Shown one piece after another: positions 1-7,204 of a stretch of 64,000 nucleotides of DNA (positions are counted from its first letter, which is position 1; each line of letters starts with the position of its first letter). The stretch comes from Tunicatimonas pelagia (GTDB lineage: Bacteria; Bacteroidota; Bacteroidia; Cytophagales; Cyclobacteriaceae), in NCBI RefSeq assembly GCF_030506325.1, contig NZ_CP120684.1:33747-97746 (forward strand), in the 5' to 3' direction. The notes under the pieces were generated by a model. That model was given only the letters and a program-made list of their open reading frames with translations. It had not been told where the DNA came from and made no database searches. Position numbers and translations under genes: made by a program.

Positions 1-129
1 ATGACCTATAATCTCAGTAAAAGGAAATAATCAAGACAAGGTGTCGAACTTGCTAGCGCTTTGGAATAGTACCCTTAAACTCAGGTGAATAGTTTCAAGG
101 TAGCACAAGTGATTATCACGAAGAAATCT

Positions 130-360
130 TTACCATACCGTATCCAACTCAGAAGAATTAGCCCAGGCGATCGGCTGCCATTCCCGAAAAGCCTGCTGAC
201 AAACCTCACTGTACCAGTACACATGAACGGCGTATCCATTATTACATTTCACAACCACTTGCTCATCTCTGGGAATAGCTTCCCTTTCTATCGGGGTAAA
301 CAACCACGGCATTGCTTCCAATTTTGTGATGATGGCCGCGTGAATTTCTTTAGTGCTCAT
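130..360 (-). CDS. Small hypothetical protein (76 aa)
   Basis: Not recognised. It is a soluble, Trp-rich 76-residue protein with no signal peptide or membrane segment. It is the last visible gene of a minus-strand run of small genes (130-4474) and follows the DUF6166 gene after a 35-bp gap, so co-transcription is likely. A shadow frame on the plus strand covers the same bases, but the minus frame fits the neighbouring operon. Function cannot be assigned. Confidence 0.55.
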   Translation of the reverse strand: MSTKEIHAAIITKLEAMPWLFTPIEREAIPRDEQVVVKCNNGYAVHVYWYSEVCQQAFREWQPIAWANSSELDTVW

Positions 361-395
361 TTTTTCTTGATTGATTTAGCTGAAGATCTTACTTC

Positions 396-1052
396 TTAAA
401 TGCTGGCTTCAGCACTACTAAACGTTTCCTCAAACCACCCCTCCCGTACGTCACGGTAGAGCTGAGCGATATTTCTAAATTGATACACTGGGGATCGGTG
501 CTCTATGAACGTTAGATAGTCCTGCTGTTCATCAAAAGAAAAGCCTCCTAGCTCTTTTTGATTGGCCAAAAGGAGGCTAACCCCTCGCTGTCCGTGGCTT
601 CCTTCATACTCTTGATAAATATAACCCACGCCCCCCTCTGGGTTAAATCGCCTGTCTACTGCTACCAGATCACCTACGCGAAATGAATGCTCAACTGAGG
701 TTATTGGATCAGGTTCATTATCAACGAGTTTTGCTGGTACAGAAAAGGTAGTCGTGAATTCACCCTCAGGTAGTGGGGCAATAAACTGTTGTTTAAAGGT
801 TTGAAATAATTGGATCGCCATATCCTTTCCATAGAGTTCTAGGCAAATCGCTAGGGCGAGCTGAGCGGGACCACTGCCCCCATAACCATGGGCAAATCCA
901 GAAGGAGACTTATCTAACACCTGTAGGCTCTTTTCAAGCGAGAGGCGTCGGTGGTTAAGATAGTAAAACCGTTCATTATTCCAGTCCTGTAAAAATTCTA
1001 TATCTTGAGAGTTCCTTTTTTGACACTGGAGGCTAATTGTAAATTCTTCCAT
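396..1052 (-). CDS. DUF6166 domain-containing plasmid protein
   Basis: 218 aa. The N-terminal half (about residues 1-105) carries a GYGGSGPAQLALAIC-type stretch near residue 57, which I associate with DUF6166, a small domain common on plasmids and phages and of unknown function. The C-terminal half (about 120-218) is a separate region containing GVGYIYQEYEGSHG. No signal peptide or membrane segment. It sits in the minus-strand operon of small plasmid genes, upstream of the 76-aa gene and downstream of a two-TM protein. The family call rests on the Gly-rich motif; biochemical activity is unknown. Confidence 0.7.
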   Translation of the reverse strand: MEEFTISLQCQKRNSQDIEFLQDWNNERFYYLNHRRLSLEKSLQVLDKSPSGFAHGYGGSGPAQLALAICLELYGKDMAIQLFQTFKQQFIAPLPEGEFTTTFSVPAKLVDNEPDPITSVEHSFRVGDLVAVDRRFNPEGGVGYIYQEYEGSHGQRGVSLLLANQKELGGFSFDEQQDYLTFIEHRSPVYQFRNIAQLYRDVREGWFEETFSSAEASI

Positions 1053-1088
1053 GCTTCGTTCTTTTTTGCCTAAATGATAGGTTTGATG

Positions 1089-1532
1089 CTAACTCGTCGT
1101 ACTTAAGACGGCATCAATTTTTAATAAAAATGTCCTTAGATCACCCCGGGATATATTGGGTATCTTCTGCTCTCGCCACTGGTCAAATCGGTTTCTATAG
1201 AGTACTTGAAAGAAAAACCATGAAACAAACCCTAATGATACAGCCAGTAATACCATTGCACCCGGGCCGGAACTGATGGATGAAAGATATAAGCAGCCAA
1301 GCGATAATAGAAGTGGGGGTAACCAACTGAGTAACGCTTGCTGCATAATGATTCTTCGCTTGATCCCTGTTCGTAATTGGTGCCAATCCTGATAAAGTAA
1401 GTCATCGAGCACATTTATTTTCTCTACAAGAATATCCTGTATGGCTCCCTCCACCTGCTGAAAGGTAGGCGAGGCCTGTTCAGGCACCAACTGATCAATC
1501 AAAGACGATAAAGTTAGTTGTGTTTTGACCAT
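1089..1532 (-). CDS. Small membrane protein, two TM segments
   Basis: 147 aa, not recognised. About 60 polar N-terminal residues are followed by two closely spaced hydrophobic segments (about residues 66-86 and 92-112) and a basic C-terminal tail. This topology fits an inner-membrane hairpin with both ends on the same side. It lies 36 bp downstream of a 195-aa hypothetical gene and 36 bp upstream of the DUF6166 gene, in the same operon. No motif suggests a function. Confidence 0.6.
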   Translation of the reverse strand: MVKTQLTLSSLIDQLVPEQASPTFQQVEGAIQDILVEKINVLDDLLYQDWHQLRTGIKRRIIMQQALLSWLPPLLLSLGCLYLSSISSGPGAMVLLAVSLGFVSWFFFQVLYRNRFDQWREQKIPNISRGDLRTFLLKIDAVLSTTS

Positions 1533-1568
1533 GATTTTTACTAGTTAATTTAAAAATACCGATAAATT

Positions 1569-2156
1569 TCAGTCCGTACAACCCCCGGAATTACACATGC
1601 TTTGTCCGGTAAAATCCAGACTTTCCGTGTAGGGCAATTCCTTAATTTGTTGTAGAGAATAATCAAAGCGAAGGGTAGCATTGTATCGATTCTCCATCAT
1701 CATCCAAAATTTACCTTTTCGCGGTCGCTCCCTAAACTGCTTTTGTAATTGGTGGACAGGACGATGAAATCGGATCGCCGAGCGACAAAACTCACAATTA
1801 TTGAATTCTGGAAATCGGACTGGTTTGTTTTTCCAATAGTCAATCACCTCCGCTTGGGTTATAGTAATCACGGGAAAGTGTCCGATCCGCCAGTGGTGAG
1901 TCCGCCATTTTTTTTCTCCGGCGTGCCGACCTTCCGTATGAATGCCATCCGGATATTTAAAAGTTTCTTTGAAAGTTAGCACCCGCTCTATGTCATCTAA
2001 CCGATATCCAATATTCATCCGGATCAGGGGAGTGTCAGTTTGCCAAAAGGTAGTGCTGGCATTATATAGGTACGCTTCGTAGCGATCCACGTCCGGATGA
2101 TCCCGGTACCAGCGATACCCATGCTTCAGAAACTCGTAGATGGGTTTGATCTTCAT
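1569..2156 (-). CDS. Hypothetical protein with paired cysteines
   Basis: 195 aa from the ATG at 2156, chosen because it overlaps the TGA of the upstream gene in an ATGA arrangement typical of translational coupling; a longer in-frame start at 2183 would overlap more. The protein is rich in Trp, Tyr, His and Arg, with a CxxC in the middle (NCEFCRSA) and a C-terminal CNSGGC motif, so metal binding is possible. No signal peptide. I do not recognise the family. Confidence 0.6.
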   Translation of the reverse strand: MKIKPIYEFLKHGYRWYRDHPDVDRYEAYLYNASTTFWQTDTPLIRMNIGYRLDDIERVLTFKETFKYPDGIHTEGRHAGEKKWRTHHWRIGHFPVITITQAEVIDYWKNKPVRFPEFNNCEFCRSAIRFHRPVHQLQKQFRERPRKGKFWMMMENRYNATLRFDYSLQQIKELPYTESLDFTGQSMCNSGGCTD

Positions 2157-2461
2157 TTCAGTAGCCGACGTGGCGCGGTACAAAAGCGAGCTCGAGCGTT
2201 CGGAAGAAACTTCCGCCTATCAATGATCTTATCCAGGGAGTCGCCACAGACCATGAAAATTTCTTTCCCTAGGTATTGTTCCAGTTCCATGACCGAACGA
2301 ATAGTTTCATCGCTCTCTAAGGTAGCATAGACTAAATCAGTATCCAGCTTATTCCAAACGTAGCGGCGAATGGCTTCATCATGAAAATGAAACTCAAGGT
2401 AGTCCGTTTGTACCAAGGCGAAGATGTTCATATCAGCTGTAGTATTCGTAGCGGCCATCAT
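2153..2461 (-). CDS. Hypothetical protein (102 aa)
   Basis: Not recognised. Acidic-to-neutral soluble protein; an internal ATG at 2431 is an alternative start. Its stop overlaps the start of the next gene by 4 bp, which supports a real operon gene. It follows a 43-aa open frame ending 15 bp upstream. No catalytic motif is visible. Confidence 0.55.
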   Translation of the reverse strand: MMAATNTTADMNIFALVQTDYLEFHFHDEAIRRYVWNKLDTDLVYATLESDETIRSVMELEQYLGKEIFMVCGDSLDKIIDRRKFLPNARARFCTAPRRLLK

Positions 2462-2476
2462 CGCGGATGTTCGCCC

Positions 2477-2608
2477 TCAGGAAATGCTATTAATAGTGAA
2501 CAAATTATCCGCCTGTTTCCCCCGCAATAGTTTACGTTGGATGTCGCTAACTTTGTCCGACTGCTTTGAAGCTTTTGGTGGGGTTAGTATGAGCGTGGAC
2601 TGTTCCAT
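2477..2608 (-). CDS. Very small ORF (43 aa) between operon genes
   Basis: Minus-strand reading from the ATG at 2608 gives a 43-residue basic, polar peptide (starts MEQSTLILTPPKA, ends FTINSIS). It starts 6 bp after the stop of the XF1762-like gene and ends 15 bp before the next gene, so it fills the only gap in an otherwise gapless operon. Support is positional only; no family is recognised. Confidence 0.4.
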   Translation of the reverse strand: MEQSTLILTPPKASKQSDKVSDIQRKLLRGKQADNLFTINSIS

Positions 2609-2614
2609 AAGCTG

Positions 2615-3091
2615 CTAGTGAATAAGACGGGACCAACGATTCTTTAATTCGGTGGAGCGGTGTTTTCGCCTGCCGCTCCACCGGGTACCACCTACCTTTT
2701 CGGCCTCCAGGGCGAACCCCGCTGCTTTCAAGGTAGTCCCTCGCTCTGATACCAAAGTATACGTTATTATCTGGCTGTAACCATAGCATTGAGCGTACTG
2801 GCAACAGGCTCCGTAAAGTTTACTACATACGTTGCGCTTACCATCTTCTTTTGGGGATAAACTACACAGACGATTTACCTCTATCGTACTACCGTTATCA
2901 AGATGCCGGGCTACTGGTCTTCCACAAATCGCCACGCCTACCAGTGATTCATTCCAGAAACAACCTAGTGAAAATTTATGCCCGACGACGGGTCCGCAGT
3001 GCCGGTGATGACTGGAAACGTATGCGTTTGCCACAGACAGAATGACAGGTTCCACGAACAACTGATTTGGCCGTTGATAAAACAGATGCAT
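2615..3091 (-). CDS. XF1762-like GNAT-type N-acyltransferase
   Basis: 158 aa. It matches my memory of the XF1762 family, plasmid and phage proteins with a GNAT-like fold: an N-terminal segment with HHRHCGPVVGHKFSLG, a central VGVAICGRPVARHLD strand pair, EVNRLC, and TYTLVSERGTTLKAAGFALE near residues 110-130, which resembles the acetyl-CoA-binding part of GNAT enzymes. The substrate is unknown. It is cytoplasmic and part of the small-gene operon. The family call is fairly secure; the acyl donor and target are inferred only. Confidence 0.75.
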   Translation of the reverse strand: MHLFYQRPNQLFVEPVILSVANAYVSSHHRHCGPVVGHKFSLGCFWNESLVGVAICGRPVARHLDNGSTIEVNRLCSLSPKEDGKRNVCSKLYGACCQYAQCYGYSQIITYTLVSERGTTLKAAGFALEAEKVGGTRWSGRRKHRSTELKNRWSRLIH

Positions 3092-3123
3092 TTGCTATTT
3101 GAATAGTGATTGATGCCCGGTCG

Positions 3124-3399
3124 CTAAGGATGGGCGAAGGGATTGTCTTCTTCGTATTGATATTGAGTAATCGAACTCATCTCCTGTAGGGGGATACACT
3201 TTTCAATACGCTCACCCATCCAGTAGGTGTAGACATACATATTTCGTTGAGTAACTACATCAACAGTGGCTATCATGTCTCGTAGGTAGCCTACTCCTTT
3301 ATAAATAAAGAGGCTGTCACTGTCCTTAGTCGCCTCGATTTTAAAGCACTGGCCTTTGTGGCAAAAACAGGCTCCTCCTTTTATATCCCGCTGTTTCAT
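3124..3399 (-). CDS. Hypothetical protein (91 aa)
   Basis: Not recognised. The start overlaps the stop of the upstream gene by 4 bp (ATGA-type coupling). N-terminal CFCHKGQCFKI contains three Cys and one His, which could bind metal; the rest is predicted strand-rich. It belongs to the same minus-strand operon as its neighbours. No functional claim. Confidence 0.55.
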   Translation of the reverse strand: MKQRDIKGGACFCHKGQCFKIEATKDSDSLFIYKGVGYLRDMIATVDVVTQRNMYVYTYWMGERIEKCIPLQEMSSITQYQYEEDNPFAHP

Positions 3400-3944
3400 A
3401 CCGAAGCTTTTTGTATGCTGGTGGCTAGCGTTTGACGATCAAAGGCACCAAACTTATACAAAGGGAATTGGTAGCCATTTCGCTTAAAGGCTTTCCAATG
3501 ATGCGTACCCAGATGTTCTCCCCAAACGCTGTTACTTGTTCTTCCATCGTAGATATTCTGGTATTCGCTCAGCTGGCGAAGTACTTCAGCAATGACCGAA
3601 GACGGTAAGGGTATGTGATCTATACGAATAGACAAGTGTACCGGTGAGTCACTGATCAGCCGAGCAATCTTATTGGACTTCCATTTCCTTTCGTATTTAC
3701 CCATTCCAGAATCCAACCGGGGCGATTTTAGTAGGGTAGGATAGGGGCGGGGAAATTCTTCTTTGTAAGGGGAATAACGGTAGTGTAACTGGCTATGTAG
3801 CTGGTGAAGCCGTTCACAAAACTTAGTGCAATCCTCTTGGGCATGAGAACCGGCAAACACACGATTTCCTTGCAGTGATCGCTTTCGAAGCGTTTTCGCT
3901 TTATACTGATCGTCTATGTATAAATGATAGTGTAGAATAATCAT
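3396..3944 (-). CDS. Hypothetical protein (182 aa)
   Basis: The start at 3944 is preferred because the upstream gene's TAG ends at 3946, leaving a 1-bp gap; a start at 3974 is also in frame but overlaps. The protein is basic and rich in His and Tyr, without signal peptide or TM segment. It is translationally coupled to the 91-aa gene downstream. Not recognised as any known family. Confidence 0.55.
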   Translation of the reverse strand: MIILHYHLYIDDQYKAKTLRKRSLQGNRVFAGSHAQEDCTKFCERLHQLHSQLHYRYSPYKEEFPRPYPTLLKSPRLDSGMGKYERKWKSNKIARLISDSPVHLSIRIDHIPLPSSVIAEVLRQLSEYQNIYDGRTSNSVWGEHLGTHHWKAFKRNGYQFPLYKFGAFDRQTLATSIQKASV

Positions 3945-3945
3945 A

Positions 3946-4200
3946 CTAAAGAATTGTTTGACTATGGTTTGCATTATGCCTATCCCGAAGGAGTATGAGG
4001 CACTCTACTTGATGGTTAGAAAGTTGGTCGAAGTCTTCGGCTGTCAGCTCTCTTAGTTCCTCCGCTGTATAAACTGCGTTGGGAATAATACCGCAATCGC
4101 GGAAACCTCGACAACGGTAGCCTCCTCCTGGCCACTCGCCTTCCACAATACCAGGAAATGACCATTGATCAGTTTGGTGGAGAACAATTTTACCGACCAT
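3946..4200 (-). CDS. Hypothetical protein (84 aa)
   Basis: Not recognised. An N-terminal segment rich in Gly, Trp and Cys (EWPGGGYRCRGFRDCG) is followed by an acidic helical C-terminus (TAEELRELTAEDFDQLSNHQVECL). Overlaps the upstream gene by 11 bp and abuts the next. The helical C-terminus could be a protein-interaction segment. No further assignment. Confidence 0.5.
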   Translation of the reverse strand: MVGKIVLHQTDQWSFPGIVEGEWPGGGYRCRGFRDCGIIPNAVYTAEELRELTAEDFDQLSNHQVECLILLRDRHNANHSQTIL

Positions 4201-4474
4201 TGTACCGACTATTTTTAGAAGCAGAAATTTCTTGGTTTTCTTCCAAGATGGGGTATTCGCGCACTAGCTCCTGGTAGATGGCTTCGCCTTCCTTCACCTT
4301 GTTATCAGCGATGATTTGTTTTACCCACCGCCGCCCTTCAGTTTCCATTAATAAGGAACTGCTTACCGGAAATGGTATTCGCATCGATAAATCAATGAGG
4401 TGAACGTGATTAGGATGGTAGCCCAAACGCTGGGCGATAACGATACGAACAGCGTAGGTTTGTGCGTTGTTCAT
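4190..4474 (-). CDS. Hypothetical protein (94 aa), first of the small-gene operon
   Basis: Not recognised. A mostly helical soluble protein containing AVRIVIAQRLGYHPNHVHLIDLS, which might be read as a helix-turn-helix but is not convincing. It is the first gene of the run 130-4474; a hairpin at 4569-4606 separates it from the DUF932 gene upstream on the same strand. Confidence 0.55.
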   Translation of the reverse strand: MNNAQTYAVRIVIAQRLGYHPNHVHLIDLSMRIPFPVSSSLLMETEGRRWVKQIIADNKVKEGEAIYQELVREYPILEENQEISASKNSRYNGR

Positions 4475-4568
4475 TGAATAACGGTTTAGAGTACGTCAAT
4501 ATGTTCAAAGTGATTCGCTATCGGCAAATTTGAAGTTGCCGATTAACTTGAATTGTTTGGAAGAGAAG

Positions 4569-4606
4569 AAATAACCTCCAACCTTACTTATGGAAGGAGG
4601 CTATTT
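4569..4606. terminator. Hairpin between the DUF932 gene and the small-gene operon
   Basis: An 11-bp stem (AAATAACCTCC pairing with GGAGGCTATTT, one G-T pair) encloses a 16-base loop and lies 20 bp after the DUF932 stop. A/T runs flank both arms, so it could act on either strand, most likely ending the DUF932 transcript. Confidence 0.65.
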
Positions 4607-4626
4607 GCGTCAAACCACTAAACAAC

Positions 4627-5817
4627 CTACAATCCTAGCCCGTATTGGGGTGAGGCTACTATTTTGGTGTTTCCTGCTGGTAGGCGATTATCCCACTTAG
4701 GAACCTGAACGAGTACCTGATCGGCAAGACTTTCTAAATCATTTCGTTTATCGGGGTCACCTATTTGGTGTGCGTGATAGGTTATAGCCTGAGCGACACC
4801 GAATGCAGTATTCTGATTACTCAGGGTGAAATAATCCAGTATACTTTCCGTGTCGTTTTCGGTCACGCTAAAGTGTCGGGTTACATTCTCTATACACGCA
4901 ATTGGGTGCTTGACTTGGTAGTTGCCTAGTTCGGTAATTTCGCTCAGCCATTTGCTTAAATACTCTTCGCTGGCAAAGTGCCTTACGTAGTCGCTTACCT
5001 GGCTTTGGATGAGATTTAGCGCATGTTTATACGTGTCTTCGCTCCAATCAATCGCTCCTTCATCCAGTTTGGTACCTAGGTGGTTTTTTCCCCACACATC
5101 TTTCTCACGGATCATTCCATTTTTACAAACCAATACTTGGGCACGGGGAGCAATCTCGTAGCGCCCCATTCCTACCTCGCTATTTCGCAACGTAAAACCT
5201 GCCATCACTCCATCTCCAACCTCTAGTGTTTTGGGGTTTTTGTACCCCTTCAGTAGTCCGTTTGCTCCTACTACTACATCCGGTGCTACAAAGCGAACAT
5301 ACATTTTGGTTTCAGTAATATCCGCCGTCTCTACCACAACGGCTAATTTCTCGCGCTGAATAGCTCTTAGTACAGACATGAGCAAATGGATGTTATCAAT
5401 ACACTTGAACCGGCGTGACAACAGCGCACGGCCGGTAGCTACCGGCTGTCCAGCGTCACTATCATCATCACGATAGGTTCTAAGCAAGTAGGGTTGTTCA
5501 CTTTTGGTTAGCCACCCATTTACATTGTCATCCAACAAGTTCGGATGTTCTGCTCGCATCCGGTCGTAGTATCGTTTAGGGATTCCTAGTTTGTCGCTGA
5601 TCTGCCGGTGCGCTACCGAATTAGGTCGAATGGTTACTTGATCCGGGATGCATTGATCGGTAGCATAATGACGAACGTAGTCGGAAGCATTTATGTGCAA
5701 ATCACTCGCTGACATCTGTAGTAGCGATGGGGGAACAACCAAATCGACACGGCGTCGATCTAGCTCTTGTAGTTTATCCATTAATTGCTCGAGGGATAGA
5801 TTTCGGAATACAGACAT
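4627..5817 (-). CDS. DUF932 (phage/plasmid-like, TIGR03299-type) protein
   Basis: 396 aa. DUF932 proteins are abundant on plasmids and phages and have no agreed function. Family marks here are a RALLSRRFKCIDN region near residue 130, a central YEIAPRAQVLVCKNGM segment around 222-237, and a helical C-terminus. Cytoplasmic, no signal peptide. It is divergent from a 64-aa putative regulator across a 197-bp region holding two copies of an 18-bp palindrome, so it is probably controlled through them. A second, shorter DUF932-type gene lies at 15141-15989 and also has palindromes around it. Confidence 0.8.
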   Translation of the reverse strand: MSVFRNLSLEQLMDKLQELDRRRVDLVVPPSLLQMSASDLHINASDYVRHYATDQCIPDQVTIRPNSVAHRQISDKLGIPKRYYDRMRAEHPNLLDDNVNGWLTKSEQPYLLRTYRDDDSDAGQPVATGRALLSRRFKCIDNIHLLMSVLRAIQREKLAVVVETADITETKMYVRFVAPDVVVGANGLLKGYKNPKTLEVGDGVMAGFTLRNSEVGMGRYEIAPRAQVLVCKNGMIREKDVWGKNHLGTKLDEGAIDWSEDTYKHALNLIQSQVSDYVRHFASEEYLSKWLSEITELGNYQVKHPIACIENVTRHFSVTENDTESILDYFTLSNQNTAFGVAQAITYHAHQIGDPDKRNDLESLADQVLVQVPKWDNRLPAGNTKIVASPQYGLGL

Positions 5818-5924
5818 AATTGCTGGGTTTAAGTGGTGATAAATTAAAGGGGAAAAGTAACTAGGAGTGCTCTGCCTTATGGTATTGACTTTCCCGCGTT
5901 ACTGCTTTTGATATAATCAAAGTT

Positions 5925-5942
5925 AGTAATCTTTTGATTACT
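5925..5942. promoter_or_regulatory. 18-bp palindromic operator, copy 1
   Basis: AGTAATCTTTTGATTACT, two perfect 7-bp arms around TTTT, in the divergent DUF932/64-aa gene promoter region. A TATAAT-like hexamer (5912-5917) lies just upstream. An identical copy starts 31 bp away, about three helical turns, and a third overlaps the stop of the 64-aa gene. Probably a repressor site; the likely ligand is the 64-aa protein. Confidence 0.7.
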
Positions 5943-5955
5943 AAACAAGGTTTTG

Positions 5956-5973
5956 AGTAATCTTTTGATTACT
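5956..5973. promoter_or_regulatory. 18-bp palindromic operator, copy 2
   Basis: Identical to the copy at 5925-5942 and on the same DNA face (31-bp spacing). It is 42 bp upstream of the ATG of the 64-aa gene, so occupancy would be expected to affect that promoter most strongly. Confidence 0.7.
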
Positions 5974-6014
5974 TTTTTATTTAGAGCAGATTCCCGATAT
6001 TTACCAAAAAAAAT

Positions 6015-6209
6015 ATGAACTCACCTGAGTGGCTTAATTCAAAATTTATTAATAAAGCGGCGGTAGCACGGGCTGTACTGGGTGAAAATCCCCAGTCAAA
6101 GAATGATTTTTACAATAAAATGGCGAATCGCGGAGGAAAAAAATTCTCTAAGGAACAGCTAAATAAAATTGACGAAGTAAGAAAAAAAATAATAGAAGAG
6201 CTTTTATAG
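6015..6209 (+). CDS. Small basic helical protein, candidate regulator of its own locus
   Basis: 64 aa, not matched to a named family. It contains NKAAVARAVLGE followed by a SKNDFYNKMANRGGKKFSKEQLNKIDEVRKKI segment, which reads as helix-turn-helix then a basic helix. Size, charge and three identical 18-bp palindromes around the gene (two upstream, one overlapping its stop codon) suggest an autoregulatory DNA-binding protein that may also control the divergent DUF932 gene. The regulatory role is inference from position only. Confidence 0.6.
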   Translation: MNSPEWLNSKFINKAAVARAVLGENPQSKNDFYNKMANRGGKKFSKEQLNKIDEVRKKIIEELL

Positions 6210-6225
6210 TAATCTTTTGATTACT
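6208..6225. promoter_or_regulatory. 18-bp palindromic operator, copy 3
   Basis: Third perfect copy of AGTAATC-TTTT-GATTACT, beginning inside the TAG stop of the 64-aa gene and followed by a half-site (AGTAAT). It lies upstream of the 105-aa gene at 6284, so that gene may belong to the same regulon. Confidence 0.65.
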
Positions 6226-6283
6226 ATATTAGTAATGAAGATAGCGATGTACGTTATCGTTTTTACCCTTCTTTACTTCGACT

Positions 6284-6601
6284 ATGAATTCACTTGAGAT
6301 TGACTTTCAACAGCGGATCGACCGTTTTGCATTAGTTTATGCTGCGCTTAGAGAAGCCATGAAATACGCCTGGGATTCTCGGGAAGATGGCATTGATAAT
6401 CCGTATCATAAGGCCAAAGCACTGCGGAGCTTTTACTGTGAGTTACCTGCCCAGCATATGGGGGCTTTTGAGTTTTTTTATAAGTACTCTCATTTCTCAG
6501 AAAGAACGATGTTGCTTACCGCGCATGACGTGCTTGATTTAGATTTTACTCAGTTTAATGAAAAGCATCGAGTCATTAAAACGTTGGAGTATATTGGCTA
6601 G
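6284..6601 (+). CDS. Hypothetical protein (105 aa)
   Basis: Not recognised. A mostly helical soluble protein rich in aromatic residues and His, without signal peptide. It follows the 64-aa putative regulator and the third palindrome by 58 bp, so it is likely its regulatory partner or target. Nothing in the sequence indicates an activity. Confidence 0.55.
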   Translation: MNSLEIDFQQRIDRFALVYAALREAMKYAWDSREDGIDNPYHKAKALRSFYCELPAQHMGAFEFFYKYSHFSERTMLLTAHDVLDLDFTQFNEKHRVIKTLEYIG

Positions 6602-7204
6602 CTAGTCCCTCTTCGGGTTGCCCATCGTAGGGCAGCTTACCTTTTCTCCTTATTGTCTCTCTGTGTTTAAGTTATTTCAGGGGTAGGTTTACACTTTAGC
6701 TATGCACGCTATCAATCATACGCTACATAGCTCACTGCTACTGGGATGGAAAAGGGCGGGTGTTACCCCAATTATGGTAAGTTATTCTGTAAATTGAAGT
6801 CAAACCCTCGTTGATCCTGGAACCGGTCCGATTTACGGATCAATGAAGTTGAGTTCACCTGGAATAGAGAACAGGGGACTTTTCATACTCCGGTATGGGA
6901 AAGGCTTAACCTTGATGTTCTTTCGCTAGTACACTTAAATATTCAATCAATACGCCTTTTTGGCTAGGCAAAGCGGACTTTGCTATCTGAGTAGTCAAGA
7001 TAGATACTAGTGATAGAGGAGCAGTATGGTTGGTGATTATGCTTGATATGTTATAGTGAGTGCACAATTTGTTGCAATGAAAAGGTTTATCACTACCAAT
7101 ACAAACTAATGAATATTTATATAATTATGCATATATAAAAATGATCATATTTGCTGAATTATAATATTGTTTATACATTGTTGGGGCAACATAGTAATAC
7201 AAGG
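6602..7204. other. Non-coding stretch, nothing recognised
   Basis: About 600 bp without a convincing gene. The first part has G/C-rich fragments (around 6612-6645 and 6745-6770) and the last 100 bp is AT-rich and probably contains the promoter of the caspase-like gene. No repeat shared with other parts of the window and no RNA gene was recognised. Confidence 0.4.
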
